Positions 57,283 through 64,000 of a DNA stretch of 64,000 nucleotides are shown here, one piece after another. Position 1 is the stretch's first letter. Each line of letters begins with the position of its first letter. Below the pieces are notes generated by a model, which saw only the letters and a list, made by a program, of their open reading frames with translations, had not been told where the DNA came from and did not search any database. Both the position numbers and the translations under genes were made by a program. The DNA comes from Prochlorococcus marinus XMU1405 (lineage in GTDB: Bacteria > Cyanobacteriota > Cyanobacteriia > PCC-6307 > Cyanobiaceae), in contig NZ_JAAORF010000003.1 in NCBI RefSeq assembly GCF_017696275.1, positions 186,001-250,000 on the forward strand, written 5' to 3'.

Positions 57283-58458
57283 ATGAATACCTATAGTCGA
57301 TTCGATATATCTTTTAAAAAAGGAAAAGGTTGTTGGCTATGGGACAAAACAGGTAAAAGGTATCTTGATGCAGTCGCTGGAATAGCAACTTGTAGTCTTG
57401 GACATAGCGACAGAGTCTTAAGAAGAAGGTTATCAACTCAACTAAAAAAGATTCAGCACATTTCTAATCTCTACAACATTGAAGAACAAGAACAATTAAG
57501 CAGAACTTTAACGAATATGAGTTGTGCTAAAAGCGTCTTCTTCTGCAATAGTGGTGCGGAAGCAAATGAATCAGCAATTAAATTAATTAAAAAATATGGT
57601 AATACAACAAATAAAGGTAAAGGATCAATTATTCTCGCAGCAGAATCCAGCTTTCATGGAAGGACGCTTGCATCCTTGAGTGCCACCGGACAGCCCAAAT
57701 ATCAAAAAGGTTTCGAACCAATGATTCAAGGGTTCAAATTTTTTAAATTTAACAACTTTGATTCGGTAAAAAAATTATTTGAAGAGTGTGAAAAGAATGA
57801 TCAAAAAATTTCCGGCGTTTTAGTTGAACCAATACAAGGAGAAGGTGGCGTAATTCCTGGAAGTAAAATATTTTTTAAAAACCTGAGAGAAATATGTGAT
57901 AAATATAATTCCCTTCTCATTTTAGATGAGGTCCAAAGTGGAGTAGGTCGAACAGGGAAAATGTGGGGTTATGAGAATTTAGGAATTGAACCTGATGGAT
58001 TCACCCTTGCTAAAGGATTAGGAGGAGGTCATGCAATTGGAGCATTATTGGTAAAAGAAAAAGCCAACATTTTTTCTCCAGGAGATCATGCAAGCACTTT
58101 TGGAGGGAACCCATTCGCCTGTAAAGCTGCCCTAACTGTATTAGAAGAAATAAATAGAAGAAATATTATCAATAATGTTTATCTAAGAGGGGAACAATTA
58201 AGTGCTGGGTTTGAAGAATTGTTAAAAAAATTTCCAGATATTATTAGCGGGAAAAGAGGTTTAGGTTTAATACAAGGTCTTGTGATCAATGATGATTATG
58301 CTGATGCAAAAAAAATTACATTAAAAGCTTTTGATAAAGGATTACTGGTTGTTCCTGCAGGAGGAAATGTTGTAAGGATTGTCCCACCATTAGTTATATC
58401 TCGAAGAGAAATTAATATTCTTTTGGATAAGCTAAATTCAATTTTTGAAGAGTTATAG
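57283..58458 (+). CDS. argD: Acetylornithine aminotransferase
   Basis: PLP enzyme of arginine synthesis. I start it at the ATG at 57283, because the family N-terminus (MNTYSRFDISFKKGKGCWLW) begins exactly there; any longer frame would run through the tRNA. Visible are FFCNSGAEANESAIKL, LILDEVQSGVGRTG with the PLP Asp near 215, and TLAKGLGGG with Lys244. Length 391. With the tRNA-Leu 3' end only 5 bases upstream, no separate ribosome site exists outside the tRNA. Confidence 0.95.
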   Translation: MNTYSRFDISFKKGKGCWLWDKTGKRYLDAVAGIATCSLGHSDRVLRRRLSTQLKKIQHISNLYNIEEQEQLSRTLTNMSCAKSVFFCNSGAEANESAIKLIKKYGNTTNKGKGSIILAAESSFHGRTLASLSATGQPKYQKGFEPMIQGFKFFKFNNFDSVKKLFEECEKNDQKISGVLVEPIQGEGGVIPGSKIFFKNLREICDKYNSLLILDEVQSGVGRTGKMWGYENLGIEPDGFTLAKGLGGGHAIGALLVKEKANIFSPGDHASTFGGNPFACKAALTVLEEINRRNIINNVYLRGEQLSAGFEELLKKFPDIISGKRGLGLIQGLVINDDYADAKKITLKAFDKGLLVVPAGGNVVRIVPPLVISRREINILLDKLNSIFEEL

Positions 58459-58469
58459 CAATTTAAATC

Positions 58470-59702
58470 TTGAAAAATGCAAATCTAAAAATTTTTGAAT
58501 TATTATCTCCCAAATATGAAAGGGATAATATCAAATTAGATTTATCAAGAATTAAAAAAGCACTTCAAGAACTTGGTAATCCTTGCAATAATATCCCTGC
58601 GATACAGATTATTGGAACCAATGGAAAAGGATCAATCGCGGCATATTTAGAAAGTATACTTTTTGAAGCTAAAAGGAATTTCGGTGTAACGACATCTCCT
58701 CATCTTTTGGATGTATGCGAGAGGATTAGAGTTAATAAAAAAAATATTGATAAAACTGATTTTGAAAAAATCTATAGGTTAATAGAAAAAAATTTGTCAA
58801 CATTTGAATTAACTCCTTTTGAAAAAATCATTTGCTGCGCACTAAATTTTTTTGACCATAAAAAAGTTGAATTACTCATTCTTGAAGCTGGCTTAGGGGG
58901 AAGATTAGACGCGACAACAGCCCATAAATTTAGACCAATCATTGCTATTGGGAATATTGGCTTAGACCATAAAGAATTTCTTGGAGATACGATTGAAAAA
59001 ATTGCCGAAGAAAAATTAGCAGTTATCGAAAAAAACTCAATTGTTATCTCATGCAATCAAAATAGTCAAGTTGAAAATTTAATAACCAAAAAAGTTAAAG
59101 AGGTGGGAGCAGAAATTATTTGGAAAGATTCAATTTCAAAGAGCTATGAGCTTGGATTAAAAGGAATTTTTCAAAAGCAAAATGCTTCGGTAGCTGTTGG
59201 GGCAATTGAAGCTCTGAATAATTTGGGATTTAATATAAAAGAAAAACACATATCAGAAGGTCTTAAAAAAACAACTTGGAACGGAAGGCTAGAAATAATA
59301 AATTATTTCAACAAAGAAATTCTTGTAGATTGTGCGCATAATTATCCTGCTGCAAAAGCACTCTCTAAAGAGCGAAGCAATTGGGAGAATGAAGATAAAG
59401 GAATTTATTGGATTTTAGGTGTCCAAAGACAAAAAGATATTTACGCAATATTAAAAACACTTTTAAAGAGAAATGATCACTTATTACTTGTGCCAGTACC
59501 AAACCAACCTAGTTGGCAATTAAATGAACTCTCTCATATAAAAGAAATTGACTTTCAAAAAACAATTGAATTTAAAACATTTGAACTTGCCATTGAGTAC
59601 TTGTATTCCTTAGAAAAATGGCCACCTAATCATCCTGTTCTAACAGGTTCTATTTTTTTAGTTGCTGAATTTATTAAATTTGCGAATAAAGAAAAATGTT
59701 AA
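58470..59702 (+). CDS. folC: Folylpolyglutamate / dihydrofolate synthase
   Basis: Adds glutamate to folates (and makes dihydrofolate). The P-loop is IIGTNGKGS (47-55). TTSPHLLDVCERIRVN, LEAGLGGRLDATTA, IGLDHKEFLGDT and ILVDCAHN are all Mur-ligase-type motifs of FolC. The length of 410 is normal. The start is TTG, 11 bases after argD. Its 3' end overlaps the convergent oxidase gene by 4 bases. Confidence 0.94.
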   Translation: MKNANLKIFELLSPKYERDNIKLDLSRIKKALQELGNPCNNIPAIQIIGTNGKGSIAAYLESILFEAKRNFGVTTSPHLLDVCERIRVNKKNIDKTDFEKIYRLIEKNLSTFELTPFEKIICCALNFFDHKKVELLILEAGLGGRLDATTAHKFRPIIAIGNIGLDHKEFLGDTIEKIAEEKLAVIEKNSIVISCNQNSQVENLITKKVKEVGAEIIWKDSISKSYELGLKGIFQKQNASVAVGAIEALNNLGFNIKEKHISEGLKKTTWNGRLEIINYFNKEILVDCAHNYPAAKALSKERSNWENEDKGIYWILGVQRQKDIYAILKTLLKRNDHLLLVPVPNQPSWQLNELSHIKEIDFQKTIEFKTFELAIEYLYSLEKWPPNHPVLTGSIFLVAEFIKFANKEKC

Positions 59703-61051
59703 ATTTTAAATTGGTCTTTTACTTCCCAACCTTTCAATTTCCCTGGATTTAATAGCCCTTTAGGATCAAATCTTAATTTCGCTTTTACTTGATCTGCATC
59801 CACAACTCCGAGACCTCCGCCTTCAACTGTTAAAACATGAGGATTAAAAATAAAAGCACCAAGTTTCTTACAATCTTCCATTATTTCATTTAATTCTTCT
59901 GCCCCATTCCACTTTAATACAGGCAAAGCCGCTAATCGCGGTGATCCTTGTTGAGAAACTGCCTCTATATGCCAAAGAACTTTTTTACCCCATTTTTTTC
60001 TCAAAAAATTAATTAATCCTAGTTCATTATTAAGTGGCAAAAGCATCTGTAAATACGTCCAATTTTTATCCCTAGACCTCATATGAAGAGTTGTATGATT
60101 CCAGACGACTTCAGAAATTCCATTCGCGAGCTTTTCTTCTTCCCCAAGTAGGGTAGATTCAACTTTAAATTTTTTACAAATTAGCTCGATGGTTTTTATT
60201 CCTCCAAGAGTAGATTGAATTAATATCTTGTGACTTCTAGTTTTACTTTTAAACCATTTTGGCATTTGATCTACAATTTCTTCTTCAAGAATTGCTCCTA
60301 ATTTCAGATTAATTGCTGCGCTAGTAAGAGTTTTTAATATTTCTATTGTTTTTTCAAATTCAATACAGTCGATTACTAATGAGTACCACTTACGTTTGAT
60401 ATCAGTGGCAAGTAATAAAGAAGTAATTATTCCATTAGTACCATAAGCATGATTTAGAGGTTCGGATTCTTCAGCATCAAATTTTAATAATGCAGGTTTT
60501 TCATTCATCGTTACTGCCTCTAAACCTATAAGATTTCCTGGATCTCTTAAAAATCCCCACCTAATGGAACCTATACCTCCTGATCCACCTGCGATAAAAC
60601 CTCCAATTGTTGCAGTTTTCCAAGTACTAGGAAGTAACCTCAATTCCCTCCCATATTTCTCTAATTGTTTATTCAAATCTCCCATAACACAGCCAGACTG
60701 TACTTTTACAAAGCCTGTATCTGGATCAAATTCTTCTAACTTATTAAATTCACTCATCTGCATCACAACCCCCTTAAATAATGGGACGGCTTGTCCATAA
60801 TTACCTGTACCTGAACCCCTTAAAGTAAGTGGGATAGATAATTCCCAACAAATTTCTGCTACTTCCTTTACCGCTTTGTGATCACTAGGTCTTACCACCA
60901 AATCAGCAATACATTCATCTAATTTTTCAGTAAGGATTGGAGAGTAGTTATAAAAATCTTTTGAAAGTCTTTTTACATCAGATTTATTTTCAATGATTTC
61001 TAAGTTTTTGACTTCTCTAAATTTGTCTATAAATTTAAGTTTTGATATCAT
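59699..61051 (-). CDS. FAD-binding oxidoreductase, GlcD/lactate-dehydrogenase type
   Basis: Flavoprotein of the vanillyl-alcohol-oxidase (PCMH) fold. The FAD-binding N-terminal half has LTLRGSGTGNYGQAVP and TIGGFIAGGSGGIGSIRWG. The C-terminal half ends with FDPKGLLNPGKLKGW, typical of GlcD-like enzymes. The length of 450 fits. Likely oxidises a hydroxy acid such as glycolate or lactate, but the substrate cannot be read. It lies downstream of the amidohydrolase gene (37 bases), so the two may be co-transcribed. Confidence 0.85.
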   Translation of the reverse strand: MISKLKFIDKFREVKNLEIIENKSDVKRLSKDFYNYSPILTEKLDECIADLVVRPSDHKAVKEVAEICWELSIPLTLRGSGTGNYGQAVPLFKGVVMQMSEFNKLEEFDPDTGFVKVQSGCVMGDLNKQLEKYGRELRLLPSTWKTATIGGFIAGGSGGIGSIRWGFLRDPGNLIGLEAVTMNEKPALLKFDAEESEPLNHAYGTNGIITSLLLATDIKRKWYSLVIDCIEFEKTIEILKTLTSAAINLKLGAILEEEIVDQMPKWFKSKTRSHKILIQSTLGGIKTIELICKKFKVESTLLGEEEKLANGISEVVWNHTTLHMRSRDKNWTYLQMLLPLNNELGLINFLRKKWGKKVLWHIEAVSQQGSPRLAALPVLKWNGAEELNEIMEDCKKLGAFIFNPHVLTVEGGGLGVVDADQVKAKLRFDPKGLLNPGKLKGWEVKDQFKI

Positions 61052-61088
61052 TGATAAATTTTTATGCGTTAGTATATAAATTAGCCAA

Positions 61089-62324
61089 TTAGCAATATAA
61101 TTCGCCGTTTATAAATACTTTTCTCTTTAAATTGCTCGAAAAAATATCTGCCCATCTTTGTGCATCTAAAATCACAAAATCAGCAGGACAACCTTTTTTA
61201 ATTAAACCATCCCATTTTAAATTTAATAATCTGCTTGGAGCTAAAAAAATAGAAGACAGAGTCATTCTCTCCCAGGGATTTAGTTGAAGCATAGGCATCG
61301 AGCAGGACAACGTATAAAAAGGGTCAAAATTACCAAATGGGTACCAAGGGTCTTGAACATTATCACTACCAAGAGATACATCCACATGTGATTTTTGTAA
61401 TTGCTTTATTGGCGCAACTGGTCTTTTTAATGAAGTAGTTTTATTACTTCGATTGAGCAGCCAAAAATTTGTTAGGGGTAAGGCAATAACCTTAATATTT
61501 TTCTCAGCCATTTTTTCCCCTAAATTTGTAATCTCATTATTACTTAGAGAAATAAGACTACTCAAATGACTACAAGTGATCGGAATACTATTAATATTTA
61601 AATTTTCGATTGTTTCTAATAAAACTTTTATCCCCGCTCCAGGTTCAATAATTGATTCATCTATATGCAAATCAATTTCTAATTTATATTTTCTCGCAAG
61701 AAGAAGCATCTTTGCTAGAAATTTGCTTGTATCTTTTTTATTAAAAGGAGGTACAATAACACCTCCTAAAATGCCTCCATTAGAGAAAAATATTTTTGCC
61801 AAATCTTCTCCATCAGTTGTATCCCAGAATTCCAATGGAGCTAGAGCAACGTATTGTAAAGTCAACTCAGATAAAAATTTTTTTTGTAATTTAAAAAGTT
61901 CAATCCAAATATCAATAGATTGACCTTTGTATGTATCAATATGACTTCTAATTGCTCGGTATCCATTTTGTATAGCAAGTTTTAATGATTTCTCAACTCT
62001 TTCAAGAACCTTATCTGTAGTTCTAGTTTTATGTTCTTCAAGATTTACTGATAATGCTCCTCGATAGTTTGATTCCAGATTAGGAAAGTCTGCCCATGTA
62101 AAAGATTTATCAAAATGCGAATGCGTTTCAACAAATCTTGGGAATAAAATATTTTTTGGTTTTGTAATTTTATTTTTTAAAGGCTTTAACTCAGAAACAA
62201 ATCCATCCTCCCAACTAATGGAAACTGAACATAAATCCTCTACATCGATAATGAGGTTATCTATATCTTCTATTAAACAAAGGCTTCTGGGAATAAGAAC
62301 CTCAGCTGTGCCGGAATTATTCAA
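61089..62324 (-). CDS. Cytosine-deaminase-like metal-dependent amidohydrolase
   Basis: Amidohydrolase-superfamily protein. Metal-site motifs are ETHSHFDKSF with His68/His70, IDLHIDES, TCSHLSS and SLGSDNVQDPWYPFG. The order and the DNxxDP(F/W)YPxG motif follow cytosine/isoguanine deaminases (CodA). The length of 411 agrees. Plausible role: deaminating cytosine or a related N-heterocycle for nitrogen salvage; the substrate is unproven. Confidence 0.82.
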   Translation of the reverse strand: MNNSGTAEVLIPRSLCLIEDIDNLIIDVEDLCSVSISWEDGFVSELKPLKNKITKPKNILFPRFVETHSHFDKSFTWADFPNLESNYRGALSVNLEEHKTRTTDKVLERVEKSLKLAIQNGYRAIRSHIDTYKGQSIDIWIELFKLQKKFLSELTLQYVALAPLEFWDTTDGEDLAKIFFSNGGILGGVIVPPFNKKDTSKFLAKMLLLARKYKLEIDLHIDESIIEPGAGIKVLLETIENLNINSIPITCSHLSSLISLSNNEITNLGEKMAEKNIKVIALPLTNFWLLNRSNKTTSLKRPVAPIKQLQKSHVDVSLGSDNVQDPWYPFGNFDPFYTLSCSMPMLQLNPWERMTLSSIFLAPSRLLNLKWDGLIKKGCPADFVILDAQRWADIFSSNLKRKVFINGELYC

Positions 62325-62453
62325 ATTTTTAAATTTTTCTTTTATTTTAAATCATAAGAAAACTTTACTGAATTAGAAAATAATTCAAATTTCTCTAAAA
62401 GATAAAAATAACTATGAAAAATTACCCTTGAGTTGTTAAATTTATAAATGTGA

Positions 62454-62527
62454 GGCGGGCGTCGCCAAGTGGTTAAGGCAGCGGCTTGTGGCGCCGCTAT
62501 TCGGGGGTTCGAATCCCCTCGCTCGCC
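62454..62527 (+). tRNA. tRNA-His (anticodon GTG)
   Basis: The cloverleaf has the His-specific extra G(-1) at 62454 opposite C73. The acceptor GCGGGCG pairs with CGCTCGC. The anticodon arm is GCGGC-TTGTGGC-GCCGC with GTG at 34-36, and the T-arm is GGGGGTTCGAATCCCCT. It precedes miaB by 72 bases. Confidence 0.97.
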
Positions 62528-62599
62528 CTCAAAAATATTGCAGCAAAATTATTTAACTTGTAATTTTGAATTAAAGAATCATAAAAAATTCCTAGTAAA

Positions 62600-63994
62600 G
62601 TGCTAACAAAAACAAAACTAGACGAAAAAAAAACTCAAAAGAATTCAACTACTGGCAGTTATTGGATAACCACATTTGGATGCCAAATGAACAAGGCTGA
62701 TTCTGAGAGAATGGCTGGGACATTAGAGAAAATGGGATACACCAGAGCAGATAATGAATTAAATGCCGATTTGGTCTTGTACAATACATGCACTATTAGA
62801 GATAATGCAGAGCAAAAAGTTTATAGTTTTCTAGGAAGACAAGCAAAAAGAAAGCACAAAACACCTAACTTAAAACTTGTTGTTGCAGGTTGTCTTGCGC
62901 AGCAAGAGGGAGAATCCTTACTAAGAAGAGTCCCAGAACTTGACCTAGTAATGGGCCCTCAACATGTAAATAACCTTGAGAATCTTCTGGGAAAAGTTGA
63001 TTTAGGAAATCAAGTTGCTGCTACAGAAGAAACCTTTATCTCTGAAGATATAACAAGTGCCAGAAGAGAAAGCTCTATTTGTGGCTGGGTTAATATCATC
63101 TATGGATGTAATGAAAGATGTTCATATTGTGTAGTCCCCTCTGTCAGAGGGAAAGAGCAATCAAGATATCCAAATGCGATAAAAAGTGAGATCCAAAAAT
63201 TAGCTAATGATAATTTTAAAGAAATTACTCTTTTAGGTCAGAACATTGATGCTTATGGTAGAGACCTTCCAGGAACTACAAAAGAAGGAAGAAAAGAGAA
63301 TACCCTAACTGATCTTTTGTATTATATTCATGATGTTAAAGGAATTCGCAGAATAAGATTTGCTACTAGTCATCCAAGATATTTTTCAAAAAGGTTGATT
63401 CAAGCTTGTTATGAACTTGATAAAGTCTGTGAACATTTCCATATCCCCTTCCAAAGTGGAAATGATGAAATTTTAAAGAAAATGTCCAGAGGTTATTCTA
63501 TTAAAAAGTATAAAAATATTATCGAGAACATAAGGTCATTAATGCCAGATGCATCAATCACAGCTGACGCAATAGTTGCTTTCCCAGGAGAAACCGAGCA
63601 ACAATATCAAGATACATTAAAGCTAATATCAGAAATTGGCTTTGATCAGGTGAATACAGCAGCATATTCTCCAAGACCAAATACGCCTGCAGCAGTTTGG
63701 ACGAATCAACTTTCGGAAGAGGTAAAAAAAGCTAGATTACAGGAAATTAATAATTTGGTCGAGAAAACTGCTAGGAGTAGAAATCAAAGATATGTCAATA
63801 ATATCGAAAGCGTTTTAATTGAGGGTTTAAATCCAAAAAATTCCTCTCAAATTATGGGTAGAACTAGAACAAATAGATTAACTTTCGTAGAGATTCCCAA
63901 AAACATTAACTTTAATTTTTCCTTAGGAGATGAGATAAATGCCAGGATAAATGAAGCAAGACCTTTTTCTTTAACAGGACAACTTTCTTTATAA
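62600..63994 (+). CDS. miaB: tRNA-2-methylthio-N6-dimethylallyladenosine synthase MiaB
   Basis: Radical-SAM methylthiotransferase acting on A37 of tRNAs. The N-terminal cluster ligands are Cys28, Cys64 and Cys98; the radical-SAM cluster is Cys170, Cys174 and Cys177 in [32 protein letters not shown] and a C-terminal TRAM domain ([14 protein letters not shown] region) complete the protein. The start is GTG. At 464 residues it is typical and complete within the window. Confidence 0.96.
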   Translation: MLTKTKLDEKKTQKNSTTGSYWITTFGCQMNKADSERMAGTLEKMGYTRADNELNADLVLYNTCTIRDNAEQKVYSFLGRQAKRKHKTPNLKLVVAGCLAQQEGESLLRRVPELDLVMGPQHVNNLENLLGKVDLGNQVAATEETFISEDITSARRESSICGWVNIIYGCNERCSYCVVPSVRGKEQSRYPNAIKSEIQKLANDNFKEITLLGQNIDAYGRDLPGTTKEGRKENTLTDLLYYIHDVKGIRRIRFATSHPRYFSKRLIQACYELDKVCEHFHIPFQSGNDEILKKMSRGYSIKKYKNIIENIRSLMPDASITADAIVAFPGETEQQYQDTLKLISEIGFDQVNTAAYSPRPNTPAAVWTNQLSEEVKKARLQEINNLVEKTARSRNQRYVNNIESVLIEGLNPKNSSQIMGRTRTNRLTFVEIPKNINFNFSLGDEINARINEARPFSLTGQLSL

Positions 63995-64000
63995 ATTTTG

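Noticed and set aside
12611-62527. Shared GGGGTTCGAATCCCCT in tRNA-Ala and tRNA-His as possible att sites
   Set aside because: This is ordinary T-arm conservation between tRNAs; the repeat is inside complete genes and no integrase is present.
1-64000. CRISPR array, prophage, transposase or rRNA
   Set aside because: No regular spaced repeats, no integrase, capsid or transposase-like proteins, and no rRNA-like stretches were seen on either strand.

Overview
The window is about 70% A+T and gene-dense. Its small, streamlined genes and marker content point to a marine Prochlorococcus, most likely a high-light clade: nickel superoxide dismutase with its maturation protease and a Ni permease, the cyanobacterial division protein Ftn2/ARC6, a CbiE-CbiT fusion, a cyanobacterial two-domain ThiE, and the DUF3122, DUF3611 and TIGR03792 families. 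The species call is inferred from gene content and composition; no search was run.

1-19 kb is a surface-polysaccharide region. A minus-strand run encodes CDP-glucose formation (rfbF), 4,6-dehydration (rfbG), an RmlC-type epimerase, a zinc-site C-methyltransferase, a glycosyltransferase-like protein and an OafA-type acyltransferase. Divergent from it are a sugar aminotransferase, a DesVI-like N-methyltransferase and a CmcI-like methyltransferase. Together they could make a CDP-linked, C-methylated and/or N-methylated amino-deoxysugar. A second OafA-type acyltransferase and tRNA-Ala(GGC) follow, then another methyltransferase, gmd and fcl (GDP-fucose), and a Wzz-type chain-length protein with a Wza-type exporter.

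19-33 kb is housekeeping: lexA, argF, ftsH, ribD, cobL, nadK, pheS, surE, ribF, thiE-thiS, larB and ispF, with several small conserved proteins of unknown function. Between ispF and trmD sits a one-gene islet (a methyltransferase) bounded by imperfect direct repeats. These look like two copies of the old trmD-ispF junction, and trmD now reads into an ispF remnant.

35-64 kb continues with era, a Bax-inhibitor-like protein, phoH, rpsP, ffh, ftn2, pdhA, a sigma factor, nnr, mnmA, lnt, an FKBP and the NiSOD cluster (sodN, sodX, Ni permease). Then come trpC, lpd, a SpoU methyltransferase, murA, two overlapping single-helix microproteins, tRNA-Leu(CAA) only 5 nt before argD, folC, an FAD oxidase, a deaminase-like amidohydrolase, tRNA-His(GTG) and miaB.

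No integrase, transposase, CRISPR array or rRNA was found. In three genes (acyltransferase 1, sodX, SpoU methyltransferase) the conserved protein extends upstream of every ATG, GTG or TTG codon in its frame.
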